From contig NZ_CP010431.2 of assembly GCF_000814845.2 (NCBI RefSeq), positions 4,526,001 through 4,590,000 on the forward strand: 64,000 nucleotides of DNA. Reading direction: 5' to 3'. The position numbers and the translations under genes are program-made. The notes under the pieces are model-generated. The model was not told the origin of the DNA, made no database searches, and worked only from the letters and a program-made list of their open reading frames with translations. This document shows, one piece after another, positions 55,375 to 64,000 of the stretch; position 1 is the first letter of the stretch, and every line of letters starts with the position of its first letter. The stretch is from Pandoraea sputorum. Its GTDB lineage: Bacteria; Pseudomonadota; Gammaproteobacteria; Burkholderiales; Burkholderiaceae.

Positions 55375-56730
55375 ATGTCGCGACTGCCTCCCGAATCGGC
55401 CGACCACGCTGCCGGCCAAGCGTCCGATGTGCCTGAATCGTCTGACGCGCACGCTCCCCACACGCCCTCGTCCGCACTCGATACGTCTGCAGCGTCACCC
55501 CTGACGTCGGCAGAAGCGTTACACACGCCGTCCAACCCATCGGACACGTCCGATTTGTCCGATACTCACCCGGACCTCGAACCGACGGATGTCCCTTTGC
55601 TTCCCCGTGACGGCCAACGCGCCAGCGCAAAAGCGAAGTCCTCACGCGCGCGACGCAACAACGGTGGACGCAAAGGCATCGACCTCGGCCTGCAAGGCGG
55701 AGGCGCGCACGGTGCGTACACGTGGGGGGTGCTCGACAAGCTGCTGGAAGACGGACGTCTGGAGTTCGAAGGCATCAGTGGCGCTTCCGCAGGCACGATG
55801 AACGCCGTGGTGCTCGCGCATGGCCTGCTCGATCGTCCCAACGTCGACCCGCGCGAGAAGGCTCGTGAGGCGTTGCACAGCTTCTGGCTAGGTGTTTCGC
55901 AAGCCGGTTCGTCGGCCACCGCGTGGGCGCAAACCGTCTTTAGCTGGCTCAACGGGCGTCCGACCGAGTATCCCGTCTGGCATGACTGGATGCAGAGCAT
56001 GCAGCAATGGATGATGCCGTTCGCGCAACCGCCCGCCGAGATCAATCCGCTGCGCACCGTGCTCGAAGCGCAAGTCGATTTCGAGCGTCTGCGCGAGAGC
56101 ACTGCGACACATCTGTTCGTCTCTGCGACGAACATCCGCACCGGCAACATCCGCATCTTCCGCACGCACGAAATCACGCTCGACGTGGCGATGGCGTCCG
56201 CCTGTCTGCCGTGGCTGTTCAAACCAGTGAAGATCGAAGAGGATTTTTTCTGGGACGGCGGCTATCTCGGCAACCCGCCGCTCTACCCGTTCTATTACGA
56301 GACGCTCACGAGCGACATCCTGATCGTGCACATCAACCCGATCGAGCGTAAAGAGAAGCCGGTGCTGCCGGGCCAGATCATGAACCGCGTGAACGAGATT
56401 ACGTTCAACGCGTCGCTACAACGGGAATTTCGGGCGATCTCGTTCGTGCACAAGCTGCTCGACGAAGGATGGCTGAAGCCGGAGTTCCGCGATCGGCTGA
56501 AGTACCCGCTGATCCACTCGATTCGCGCGGACAAGGAGCTCTACGACTTGTCCTCGTCGACGAAATTCGTCACGGACTGGCACTTCCTCACGACGCTGCG
56601 CGACCGGGGCCGCGAAGCCGCCGAGCGCTGGCTGGCGGCGCACTTCGACGACGTCGGCGTGCGTTCGACAGTGGATCTGAAGCGCGATTATCTGCAACGT
56701 CTGCCGGACGCCACCGCCATCAGAGCATGA
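55375..56730 (+). CDS. Patatin-like phospholipase
   Basis: Protein of 451 residues. The patatin domain starts near residue 100: oxyanion-hole LGLQGGGAHGAYTWGVLD, nucleophile in GISGASAGTMNAVV (GxSxG, about residue 142) and catalytic Asp in FWDGGYLGNPPLYP (DGG, about 304). It would hydrolyse acyl ester bonds in lipids. The first 95 residues are low-complexity (Ser, Thr, Asp, Pro, Ala), without a signal peptide and probably disordered. The gene overlaps the 3' end of convergent murB by 11 bases. Confidence 0.9.
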   Translation: MSRLPPESADHAAGQASDVPESSDAHAPHTPSSALDTSAASPLTSAEALHTPSNPSDTSDLSDTHPDLEPTDVPLLPRDGQRASAKAKSSRARRNNGGRKGIDLGLQGGGAHGAYTWGVLDKLLEDGRLEFEGISGASAGTMNAVVLAHGLLDRPNVDPREKAREALHSFWLGVSQAGSSATAWAQTVFSWLNGRPTEYPVWHDWMQSMQQWMMPFAQPPAEINPLRTVLEAQVDFERLRESTATHLFVSATNIRTGNIRIFRTHEITLDVAMASACLPWLFKPVKIEEDFFWDGGYLGNPPLYPFYYETLTSDILIVHINPIERKEKPVLPGQIMNRVNEITFNASLQREFRAISFVHKLLDEGWLKPEFRDRLKYPLIHSIRADKELYDLSSSTKFVTDWHFLTTLRDRGREAAERWLAAHFDDVGVRSTVDLKRDYLQRLPDATAIRA

Positions 56731-57745
56731 GCGGTTCGGGGTCGAGCGCGATGCCGAAGCGCTCCTGAACGCTGGTCTGCACGGCGCGGGCCAGCGCCAC
56801 GATATCGGCCCCCGTGGCCCCGCCGCGATTGACGAGCACCAGCGCCTGACGCTCATGCACGCCCGCATTTCCGACGGTCTTGCCACGCCAGCCGCACTGG
56901 TCGATCAGCCAACCGGCGGCGACCTTCCACGAGCCGTCGGGCTGTGCATAGCCCACCGCCTGCGGGAAACGCGCGCGAAGCGCCTCAAACGTGGCGCCGT
57001 CCACAACGGGATTCTTGAAGAAGCTTCCGGCGTTGCCGAGTTGCGCGGGATCCGGCAGCTTGCGGCGGCGAATGTCGACGACCGCATCGAAAATCTGACG
57101 CGCATCGGGTTCTGCAATACCCGCCTCGGCCAGCGTACGCGACACGTCGGCATACCCGGTCACGGCCTGCCAGGGCTGCGGCAGGCGCAGCGTCACAGCC
57201 ACGATGATGTAACGGCCCGGTTCGCGCTTGAACAGCGAATCCCGATAGCCGAAAGCGCAATCGTCGCGCGAGAGTGTGACGAACGCCCCGGTCGTCGTAT
57301 CGAGTGCACGCACTTCATGGAAGCGTTCGGCGAGTTCCAGCCCGTAGGCGCCGATGTTCTGGATCGGCGCGGCACCCAGCGTGCCGGGAATCAGCGCCAG
57401 GTTTTCCAGGCCGGGACAGTCTTGCGAAAGCGTCCAGTCGACGAAATCGTGCCAGACTTCGCCCGCGCCGCCGCGAACATAGCGTGCGCACGGATCCGCA
57501 GGATTGTCCGGAAGGCATTCGCGGTGGCGAATGGCCATGCGCAGCACCACACCGTCGAAGTCACGCGTGAGCACGAGGTTGCTGCCACCGCCGAGCACGA
57601 GACGCGGCAGTCCTGCCAATTCGGGCAAGGCGAGCGCATCGAGCAGCGCCGCTTCGCTGTCGACGGTCACGACATAGCGGGCGGTGGCGGGCAGACCGAA
57701 AGTATTAAATTCACGCAGGCTGACGTCGCGTTGCAACTGAAGCAT
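56720..57745 (-). CDS. murB: UDP-N-acetylenolpyruvoylglucosamine reductase
   Basis: FAD enzyme of 341 residues that makes UDP-N-acetylmuramate for peptidoglycan. Visible: [27 protein letters not shown] (FAD binding), [26 protein letters not shown] and the C-terminal GSFFKNPVV with Ser as the proton donor and an EPLML-type tail. Type I MurB. I chose ATG 57745 ([10 protein letters not shown]). Further in-frame ATGs lie near 57853, but they overlap a TATAAT on the same strand that looks like the promoter. Confidence 0.92.
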   Translation of the reverse strand: MLQLQRDVSLREFNTFGLPATARYVVTVDSEAALLDALALPELAGLPRLVLGGGSNLVLTRDFDGVVLRMAIRHRECLPDNPADPCARYVRGGAGEVWHDFVDWTLSQDCPGLENLALIPGTLGAAPIQNIGAYGLELAERFHEVRALDTTTGAFVTLSRDDCAFGYRDSLFKREPGRYIIVAVTLRLPQPWQAVTGYADVSRTLAEAGIAEPDARQIFDAVVDIRRRKLPDPAQLGNAGSFFKNPVVDGATFEALRARFPQAVGYAQPDGSWKVAAGWLIDQCGWRGKTVGNAGVHERQALVLVNRGGATGADIVALARAVQTSVQERFGIALDPEPLML

Positions 57746-57948
57746 GGAATATGGGCTTGCCAGTGGGGTGTCGCCGTGCCGGACAGCGTCCGGAGGGGGA
57801 CGCGGGACCGACGGCTGAATTACAATGTCGGGCGAAAGAATTTTGCGCATCATTATACCGACCGCGCCGGCCGCCCCGCCGCCCGCCGGACTTACACGGC
57901 ACGCTCTGCGTGCCATTTCACGAACCCTTAGAAATTCAGGAGAGCCAG

Positions 57949-58434
57949 ATGCCATCGTTTGACGTGGTTAGCGAAGCCAACATGGTAGAGGTCAAGAACG
58001 CCATCGAGCAGGCCAACAAGGAAATCTCGACGCGCTTCGACTTCAAGGGATCGGACTCGCGTGTCGAGCACAAGGAGCAGGAACTCACGCTCTACGCCGA
58101 CGACAACTTCAAGCTCGATCAGGTCACGCAGGTGCTCGTCGCCAAGATGGCCAAGCGTAACGTCGACGTGCGTTTTCTCGACTACGGCAAAGTCGAGAAA
58201 ATCAGCGGCGACAAGGTCAAGCAGGTCGTGAAGGTCAAGAAGGGCGTCGAAGGCGACCTGGCCAAGAAAATCGTGCGCATCATCAAGGACAGCAAGATGA
58301 AGGTGCAGGCAAGCATTCAGGGCGACAGCGTTCGCGTCGCGGGCGCCAAGCGCGACGACCTGCAAAGCGCGATGGCGCTGCTGCGCAAGGATGTCACCGA
58401 CACGCCGCTCGACTTCAACAACTTCCGCGACTAA
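57949..58434 (+). CDS. yajQ: YajQ-family nucleotide-binding protein
   Basis: Protein of 161 residues ([21 protein letters not shown] at the start, DFNNFRD at the end) with two ferredoxin-like domains. YajQ proteins bind cyclic-di-GMP or other nucleotides in some bacteria and affect transcription; the role here is not shown. AGGAG precedes the ATG at 57949. It is divergent from murB and ends at a bidirectional terminator. Confidence 0.95.
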   Translation: MPSFDVVSEANMVEVKNAIEQANKEISTRFDFKGSDSRVEHKEQELTLYADDNFKLDQVTQVLVAKMAKRNVDVRFLDYGKVEKISGDKVKQVVKVKKGVEGDLAKKIVRIIKDSKMKVQASIQGDSVRVAGAKRDDLQSAMALLRKDVTDTPLDFNNFRD

Positions 58435-58460
58435 GCGTTACCGCGTTCGTTGAAGAAACA

Positions 58461-58490
58461 AAAAACCCGCAGAATCGCTGCGGGTTTTTT
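58461..58490. terminator. Bidirectional terminator between yajQ and plsY
   Basis: Perfect 12-base arms AAAAACCCGCAG and CTGCGGGTTTTT with a 5-nt loop. Confidence 0.92.
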
Positions 58491-58529
58491 GATGGGGCCG
58501 CCGGGCAATGCCTTCGCCCGTCTTCACGC

Positions 58530-59132
58530 TTACTTCTTCTGCCCGATGCGGCTTTCCTTGCCTGCGATCAGCTTGGCGATGTTCGCGCGATGGCGATAGA
58601 TCAGCAGGATTGCCATGACGATCACCGCCGGGGAGTAAGGCCCGAAGCCGTACATGAAGATGTAGTAAAGGGGTGCAAACACCGCAGCAACCAGCGCGGC
58701 GAGCGACGAATAACGGAAAAAGATCGCAATGATCAGCCACGTCGCCATCACCGCCAGTCCCAGAATCGGGCTGATGGCAAACAGCACGCCCGCGGCCGTC
58801 GCCACGCCCTTGCCACCGGCGAAGCGCAGGAACACCGGGTACAAATGGCCCAGGAACACGGCGAGCGCTACTGCCGCCAGTCCGAAATCGCCCACCCCCC
58901 AAGCGTCGGCGAAGCGTTCCGCCAGATAAACTGCAAGCCAGCCCTTCAGTGCGTCACCAATCAACGTCAGGACGGCGGCCTTCTTGTTGCCCGAACGCAG
59001 CACGTTCGTGGCGCCTGGGTTGCCCGAGCCGTAACTGCGCGGATCCGCGAGGCCCATCGTGCGGCTGACAATCACCGCAAACGGCACCGAGCCGATCAGA
59101 TACGCGAGAACGATAAAAACCAGTGTGGCCAT
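58530..59132 (-). CDS. plsY: Glycerol-3-phosphate acyltransferase PlsY
   Basis: Inner-membrane acyltransferase of 200 residues that uses acyl phosphate to make lysophosphatidic acid. It has the expected hydrophobic helices and the three conserved motifs: [18 protein letters not shown] (about 36-53), [19 protein letters not shown] (about 94-112) and [11 protein letters not shown] near the C-terminus. It stands alone on the minus strand. Confidence 0.96.
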   Translation of the reverse strand: MATLVFIVLAYLIGSVPFAVIVSRTMGLADPRSYGSGNPGATNVLRSGNKKAAVLTLIGDALKGWLAVYLAERFADAWGVGDFGLAAVALAVFLGHLYPVFLRFAGGKGVATAAGVLFAISPILGLAVMATWLIIAIFFRYSSLAALVAAVFAPLYYIFMYGFGPYSPAVIVMAILLIYRHRANIAKLIAGKESRIGQKK

Positions 59133-59350
59133 GAACTTCGTGCGAGTGGAGGACTTGTAATGGCCGCCATTCTACTTGAGACGCCGAGTCGCCCCATTCT
59201 GGCAAACACGGGGTTGCACATTTGCACCGCCAGTTTTGGGAAATAGCACCAAGTGCGCTTGCGCAACGTAGATTGCGGAACCGCCCTTCGAACGCAGCGG
59301 TCCCTCAAACATGCGCACTATGCGTTCACGTGCTTAGGGGAGGTTCAAGA

Positions 59351-60061
59351 ATGACACGGATCCGCGTTGCCATTGCTGACCACCATCCTGTCGTTGTAGC
59401 CGGGCTCGAACACGAGTTGGGTAAGCGGCCCTCACTGGAGGTGTTGGGCACTGCGCGTCATGTGGCCGAAATCGTCGATGTCCTCAATCGCACCTCGTGC
59501 GACGTACTGGTGATCGACCACACCATGCCTGGCGGAAAGTACGGCGAAGGTCTGTCGCTGCTCGCCACGTTGCGTCGCATGTTTCCCTGCGTTCGGATAC
59601 TCGTCTTCGCAATGGAAAACGCCGCGATCTCGCAACAGATTACCGATCTCGGTGTCGCATCCACGCTATGCAAGTCGCGTGAAATCGACGATGTCATCAC
59701 AGCCATCCACGCCACTCACAACGGCCTGCGTCTCATGCGTCGCACCACCGCCAGACGACCACCGGCAGATTGCCGCGCAACCTTACTGAGCCAACGCGAA
59801 GTCCAGGTCCTTCGACTGTATGTTTCGGGAATGTCGATCACCGAGATCGCCGCGAAACTGCATCGCACGAAGCAGACCATCAGCGCGCAAAAGCGCAATG
59901 CCATGCGTAAGCTCGGCATCGACAGCGACGCACAACTCTATCAATGCGCGCTGCACGCCGAGCTGCCCAATCCTGACGCGCACGCCGATGCCGATGCGCC
60001 AGACGACACGAACCGTACGGGTCACGGCCATGACGCACCGTCTACAGTCCTCTTCGGCTAA
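59351..60061 (+). CDS. LuxR/NarL-type response regulator
   Basis: Protein of 236 residues. The receiver domain starts IRVAIADHHPVVVAGLEHEL; the phospho-accepting Asp is in VLVIDHTMPGG (about 57). The second acidic residue of the usual ADDHP pair is His, so metal binding in the pocket may be altered, though one Asp remains. The LuxR-type HTH is at about 145-200 (LSQREVQVLRLYVSGMS and SAQKRNAMRKLGI). It ends in an Asp/His/Ala-rich tail of about 25 residues. No histidine kinase is adjacent. It is convergent with the fimbrial genes and may control them, as RcsB/BvgA-like regulators do elsewhere. GGGAGG precedes the ATG. Confidence 0.9.
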   Translation: MTRIRVAIADHHPVVVAGLEHELGKRPSLEVLGTARHVAEIVDVLNRTSCDVLVIDHTMPGGKYGEGLSLLATLRRMFPCVRILVFAMENAAISQQITDLGVASTLCKSREIDDVITAIHATHNGLRLMRRTTARRPPADCRATLLSQREVQVLRLYVSGMSITEIAAKLHRTKQTISAQKRNAMRKLGIDSDAQLYQCALHAELPNPDAHADADAPDDTNRTGHGHDAPSTVLFG

Positions 60062-60124
60062 GCCACCGGCCACCGCCCCCCGCCGTCGGCGCTCGTTTGC
60101 CATCTCTGCAGACTCACCGCCCGT

Positions 60125-61309
60125 TCAGATCCCGGCGGCATCGACAAACATTTCTATCCGGATTCGCCCGTCGTAACGCCCCGCGTCCTTTTCGCTTTCC
60201 AGAAACGGGACGATCTCGAAGGCCAGTGCCGCCGGGGTACACGCGACCGCCACGGGCATACCGGGCAGCCGCACGATCCGGATCGGCGCCTGCGACACCG
60301 CCCCGAACGCAGTCCCTCCGGCATCGCCGATGCGTAGCCACTGATAAGCGCCCGCATAGTTCATGCCCAGCCGATACTCGATTCTTTGCTGTGGCTGCGA
60401 GCCGTTCGTGTCCTGACGGATAAGCACCCCGTTTCCGGTCGATGGCGGCGGAAACACCTCGCGCTCCGACGCAGCGCGAACGCGTAGCGCGCCGGTGGAG
60501 TTCGAGCCAAATCCGTCGTAGTAACAGATGTCCACCGACCGGCCACCAAACACGAGTGGCCGAAACCCCACTCCCGGTCGCCTCTGCAAATCCATCGCCA
60601 CGCGCGGGGCCGTGTTCGACAATGTCGGGAAGTAGATCTGCGCATTCTGGGTATCCGTCACATTCAGTTCGATGTCGTAGCTATGCGTCGCACTCGCACC
60701 GGTGCTCCCCACCTCACGAAGATCGAACTCGAAACGCCCCCGCCAGATGCCGCCGACCGGAAGACGGGCCAGCTCGGCCGCCGGTATCGTCAGCAGGTAT
60801 CGTGAGACATCATAGGGACGACCGGCGCATCGATTGAGATTCCGGTCCGTATTGAACGGCAGCAGGCGGTGCGTGCAAGTGCTTCCCGACACGGTGACAA
60901 CCTTTCTCGCTGTCAGCCCCAGGTCCACCGTGTGTTTGGAGCGCTGCTCGGTGAAGCGCAGCATGACCACAGTGGGTGGCCCATCGGGAAGGTTCTCCGG
61001 CACCGTCGCACACGCCCCGACGGTCGTATCCACGGCGGAACGGCAAACAAACGACGTCCGCGACCCGTGAATGTCGCCCGGCGTGTAATGCGCCTGCTGT
61101 TGGGGACGAAAAATCCAATCGCCCCGCGACTGCGACAGGTCGTACGTCAGCGACACACCTTCATGCCTGTCCACCGGTACGCTCTGCGCGAAGGCGCTCA
61201 AGGCCCCGAACATCATGCCGACGAGGATGCCACCCCGCACCGCCACGCTTCTCACCCAGCCGCGCGGCTGCCGATGTTCGTGTTGGGTCATATCGAAGTC
61301 CTTGCTCAT
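60125..61309 (-). CDS. Fimbrial tip adhesin-like protein (CfaE/CblD family)
   Basis: Exported protein of 394 residues. A signal peptide (about 1-42, ending LVGMMFGALSAFA) precedes a two-part beta-rich protein, as expected of tip adhesins of class 5 (alpha) fimbriae: an N-terminal adhesin-like part with cysteines in FVCRSAVDTTVGAC and CTHR...RCAG, and a C-terminal pilin-like part with LNVTDTQNAQIYFPTLSN. I chose the ATG at 61309: GAGGAGG lies before it and it overlaps the usher stop by four bases. The CfaE/CblD assignment rests on layout, usher type and scattered motifs. Confidence 0.75.
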   Translation of the reverse strand: MSKDFDMTQHEHRQPRGWVRSVAVRGGILVGMMFGALSAFAQSVPVDRHEGVSLTYDLSQSRGDWIFRPQQQAHYTPGDIHGSRTSFVCRSAVDTTVGACATVPENLPDGPPTVVMLRFTEQRSKHTVDLGLTARKVVTVSGSTCTHRLLPFNTDRNLNRCAGRPYDVSRYLLTIPAAELARLPVGGIWRGRFEFDLREVGSTGASATHSYDIELNVTDTQNAQIYFPTLSNTAPRVAMDLQRRPGVGFRPLVFGGRSVDICYYDGFGSNSTGALRVRAASEREVFPPPSTGNGVLIRQDTNGSQPQQRIEYRLGMNYAGAYQWLRIGDAGGTAFGAVSQAPIRIVRLPGMPVAVACTPAALAFEIVPFLESEKDAGRYDGRIRIEMFVDAAGI

Positions 61310-64000
61310 CCGCCCTCCTCGCCCGTCACCATGGTTGCCACCGCCGCCTGCGGCGTCTGGCCGTGCGGCGCGGCGCTTAGCATCCGCCGCACCCGGGATT
61401 GCGCCTGAAGCGGTGCGGGCAACGCGTCCTGAGCCACCACATCGCATTGCGTGACGCCACTCAAATAGATAACGTCGCGCCGCTCGGCGTTACGAATGTC
61501 GCAACGCATCGCCTGTCCGCCATCGAGCAAGTAGAGTTCGGTCAGCGGATGCGGCGACTCGATCATGAACTCCCCCCGATCGTCGAGCGGCGTAGCGGCC
61601 ACACTCAGGACACGCGCGTTGGCGAGCGAGAAGCCATCGGGCCCTAACGCGCGCCCAACATACGTATAGCTGCGCCCGGCCGTCACCCGATGCACCTTCA
61701 TGCGTCCCGGCGTCAGGAAGTACTCTTGCGATCCGGCACCGCGCAGCAGCCCCACGGAATGGTCGCCTGCCCCCGAACGCGACTCGGAGACTTCCCCATG
61801 ATGTGCCCGGTAACCACTGACGGGAACGAGCGCCGACGCCCCGAAATCGACCGTCACCGGACGTCCGCCCACTTCCAGGGTCGCCGCAGCCCCGCCGGAT
61901 TCCTGACCAGCGCCTTCCCCGGCATCGACCGCGAGACCGACGCCCGCGGGCGGCTCGCCCGCGAGCATGGCCGGACCGAACCAGACGCCATCGCCCGACA
62001 CGGCGAAGCTCGATGCGTAGCCCGCCGTCAGGGAGCCCGTCGAGCGGCCCGCACCTGCGTGACCGAAGCTTCGGGAGATCATGGCGTTGACGTCGCCGTA
62101 ACGACCGTCCATCGCACCGCGCAGGCTTGCCGTCCCCATTCGCCCATCGGTGCCGGTGGCCCCCACAGTCAACTCCCGACGTGAGGTGTCGTCCCACGTC
62201 CACGAATGCGACGCGTGGTAGTCCGTCGTTACGCGTCGATCTGCGCCGCTGCCCGTGCGCACATCGACACCCGCTGCCGAGAATGTCGACATCGTGCTGT
62301 CGGCCTTCGCAGGTCGATGAGCACTCAGCGACAGATTTACGAAGCCGCCGATGTCGGCGCGGGCCATGTCCGGGTGACGCCGGTGAAATCCGCCGAATCG
62401 CGCGCTGATCGAATATTTGTCCCAGCGAAACGAGCGGCTCAATGTCGCCTGCAGCGTCTTCGATACGCCCGCACGTTCTCGCCCGCCTTGCCAGAATTCG
62501 TCTTCCTGCGGCCACGCGACGTTTGTCGAGCCTCGCCCATAGGTTCGACTCTCGCTGTAGCCTGCGCTGCCCTGCCATTTGTTCAGCGGCAACGAAACAC
62601 TCGCATTGAGCGAGTCATAACACCCAAAGCCGACATCGCCGAGCGTCGATGACCTCGCACCGCGACGGCAGGTTGCGTCGCGCATCTGATAGCGGAAGAT
62701 GCTGAGCCCGATGCCATTGGCAAACGAGACGGATTGCGTATTGCCACGCGCACCATCGGTGCCCGTCAGCAGTGAGGCCGTCGTTGTCAATCGCCCCAGA
62801 GCGAATGCATGCTGCCAGCCGACCTGTGTTTCGTTGTAGCCGCGCGAAGGCAGCCACACCAACCCCGTCGCGAATGTCAGCCCCGGGCCGAAGGACGTGC
62901 GCACCCCCGACTGTACAGTCGCCTGAGCGCCTGGCCCGGTGTTGCCGGACTGACGGCGATTGACCGCTTTCCCACCTTGCACGAACCATTGCGTGCCCGC
63001 GCCGTATGCGCCGCCACCGACCTTCGTGTACGGTTCGCTCTGCGTGCGCACCAACGTGTCGCCCTCGAAGATTCGCAACGTGACGAGATACGCGCCCTCA
63101 GGGAAATAGCGTGTGTCGAACTGCTGCACCCCGGCCGCCAGGTAGGCGCTCCCAAGCAGTTCGCTGCCGCGATACGCATCGACACGCGCTTCGCGCGTGA
63201 GCAGCACGGTCAGCGCCGAGCCTTGCGCCACGGCGGCGTCGTTCACATACGCGCGCGACGTACCGAAACGCGCACCGTCGAAACGCTCGACAGGCAACAG
63301 GGTGAAACCGAAACTCCCCCCTTGCGCGCTGAAGAGATTGCGCTGATCCATCCGACCGATCTGTGCGTAGTACGTCGGGCCAAGGTCGTGACGGTAGTAG
63401 AGGCTGTCGACCGACGCCAGTATGCGGTTCGATGTCGATGCCGTCCGATCTGCGGAACGCTGCCCGGCATGCACCAGCGACCATGCGAATCCCGCGTAGC
63501 TTGCAGGCGATATTCCCAACGCACCGTTACCCATCAAGGTGAGATTGCGGTATCGATCGGATGTCGATGCATTTACGATTTGCGAGTGAATCAATGCAGG
63601 TTCGCTGCCTGGCGAATTCGCGTGATGCAAGCCATCTCCCGCCGTTTGCGAAGGTATCCATGCTTTCGCGACGAAAAGATCGAGCACACCCTGACTTTCG
63701 TCGAAGATGACATCGGTCGACGCCGTTTCGAGATACCGGCACCCCGTCTTCGCAGCCGCCGCGCTGCAGGCGAGATGGCCGTTACGCGACATGGGGCGGG
63801 CAAGCGCGTCGACAAGCGTCGCGCCCGACACCACGTCGGCATCGACCCCGAAGCGGGACTCGATGGCGTGTGCGAGCGCTTCCGGCGTTTCGAGGCGCAC
63901 GTCGTCTGGACGCACGAACACGGGAAACACCCCCAGCGACGCGCCCAACAAACGAATGTCGAGATGCTCGACCTGTCCGAGCGCAATGTCCTCGAAGCCG
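61306..64000 (-). CDS. Outer-membrane fimbrial usher of the CfaC/CblC/TcfC type (5' end missing)
   Basis: About 898 codons are visible and the frame is open to the right edge (GFEDIALGQVEHLDIR near the edge), so the N-terminus including the signal peptide is cut. The visible part holds the plug and beta-barrel region (many Tyr/Gly strands such as YAGFAWSLVHAGQ and YYRHDLGPTYYAQIGRMDQRN) and a C-terminal region with TYVGRALGPDGFSLANARVLS and YLLDGGQAMRCDIRN. This resembles alternate chaperone-usher systems (CFA/I, cable pili), not the FimD type. The tip adhesin gene follows with a 4-base overlap. Chaperone and major pilin genes are expected beyond the edge. Confidence 0.82.
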   Translation of the reverse strand, partial: GFEDIALGQVEHLDIRLLGASLGVFPVFVRPDDVRLETPEALAHAIESRFGVDADVVSGATLVDALARPMSRNGHLACSAAAAKTGCRYLETASTDVIFDESQGVLDLFVAKAWIPSQTAGDGLHHANSPGSEPALIHSQIVNASTSDRYRNLTLMGNGALGISPASYAGFAWSLVHAGQRSADRTASTSNRILASVDSLYYRHDLGPTYYAQIGRMDQRNLFSAQGGSFGFTLLPVERFDGARFGTSRAYVNDAAVAQGSALTVLLTREARVDAYRGSELLGSAYLAAGVQQFDTRYFPEGAYLVTLRIFEGDTLVRTQSEPYTKVGGGAYGAGTQWFVQGGKAVNRRQSGNTGPGAQATVQSGVRTSFGPGLTFATGLVWLPSRGYNETQVGWQHAFALGRLTTTASLLTGTDGARGNTQSVSFANGIGLSIFRYQMRDATCRRGARSSTLGDVGFGCYDSLNASVSLPLNKWQGSAGYSESRTYGRGSTNVAWPQEDEFWQGGRERAGVSKTLQATLSRSFRWDKYSISARFGGFHRRHPDMARADIGGFVNLSLSAHRPAKADSTMSTFSAAGVDVRTGSGADRRVTTDYHASHSWTWDDTSRRELTVGATGTDGRMGTASLRGAMDGRYGDVNAMISRSFGHAGAGRSTGSLTAGYASSFAVSGDGVWFGPAMLAGEPPAGVGLAVDAGEGAGQESGGAAATLEVGGRPVTVDFGASALVPVSGYRAHHGEVSESRSGAGDHSVGLLRGAGSQEYFLTPGRMKVHRVTAGRSYTYVGRALGPDGFSLANARVLSVAATPLDDRGEFMIESPHPLTELYLLDGGQAMRCDIRNAERRDVIYLSGVTQCDVVAQDALPAPLQAQSRVRRMLSAAPHGQTPQAAVATMVTGEEGG

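Overview
The window is GC-rich chromosomal DNA from a beta-proteobacterium of the order Burkholderiales. Housekeeping gene content and order (fkpB-ispH, rpmB-rpmG, purN-rsmB, ileS-lspA-coaBC-dut, clpS-clpA-cold-shock gene, exbB-exbD-lpxK-ycaR-kdsB-adk, murJ-rpsT, argF) match the Burkholderia/Ralstonia/Pandoraea group. I infer the family Burkholderiaceae, with Pandoraea the most likely genus; that assignment comes from memory of gene order and was not tested. No tRNA, rRNA, insertion sequence, integrase or CRISPR array was seen.

Layout. 1-1158: a branched-chain amino acid binding lipoprotein cut by the left edge. 1.9-8.9 kb: fkpB-ispH, radC, two ribosomal protein genes, and de novo NAD synthesis, with nadB facing a nadA-nadC pair. 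8.9-14.1 kb (minus): fatty acyl desaturase, MscS channel, RsmB, PurN. 14.3-23.2 kb (plus): ribF, ileS, lspA, coaBC, an MFS transporter, a luciferase-like oxidoreductase, dut. 23.3-26.6 kb: clpS-clpA, then a cold-shock gene with a structured leader.

26.6-36.6 kb is the most accessory-looking part. It holds a gene-free AT-rich block and a four-gene Rieske oxygenase operon in the order reductase, large subunit, small subunit, ferredoxin. This order resembles nagAa-nagG-nagH-nagAb (salicylate 5-hydroxylase), and a NahR-like LysR regulator is divergent from it. A glycosyltransferase, an SDR/LysR divergent pair, a VOC protein, an exported protein of unknown function and two tiny membrane proteins follow.

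36.6-43.5 kb: icd, a RluE-type pseudouridine synthase, two tandem small Ala/Lys/His-rich exported proteins of acid-shock type, a DUF192 protein, an HD-GYP phosphodiesterase, sodB, xseA. 43.5-48 kb: a spacer with DnaA-box-like sites, then energy transduction and LPS core/lipid A genes ending in adk. 48-59.1 kb: SDR, DUF962 membrane protein, murJ-sirB1, rpsT, DUF3579, argF, ppnP, patatin, murB, yajQ, plsY. 59.3-64 kb: a LuxR-type response regulator convergent with a CfaC/CfaE-like usher and tip adhesin pair, the usher running off the right edge.

No wholly new multi-gene system stands out. The best leads are a GTCTTATATAAGAC-type palindrome present upstream of icd and between DUF3579 and argF; the tandem acid-shock-like exported proteins; the two tiny membrane proteins at 36.0-36.6 kb; a terminator-like hairpin inside the cold-shock leader; DnaA-box-like sites upstream of exbB; and the aromatic oxygenase operon with its own operator-like repeat but no ring-cleavage genes beside it.
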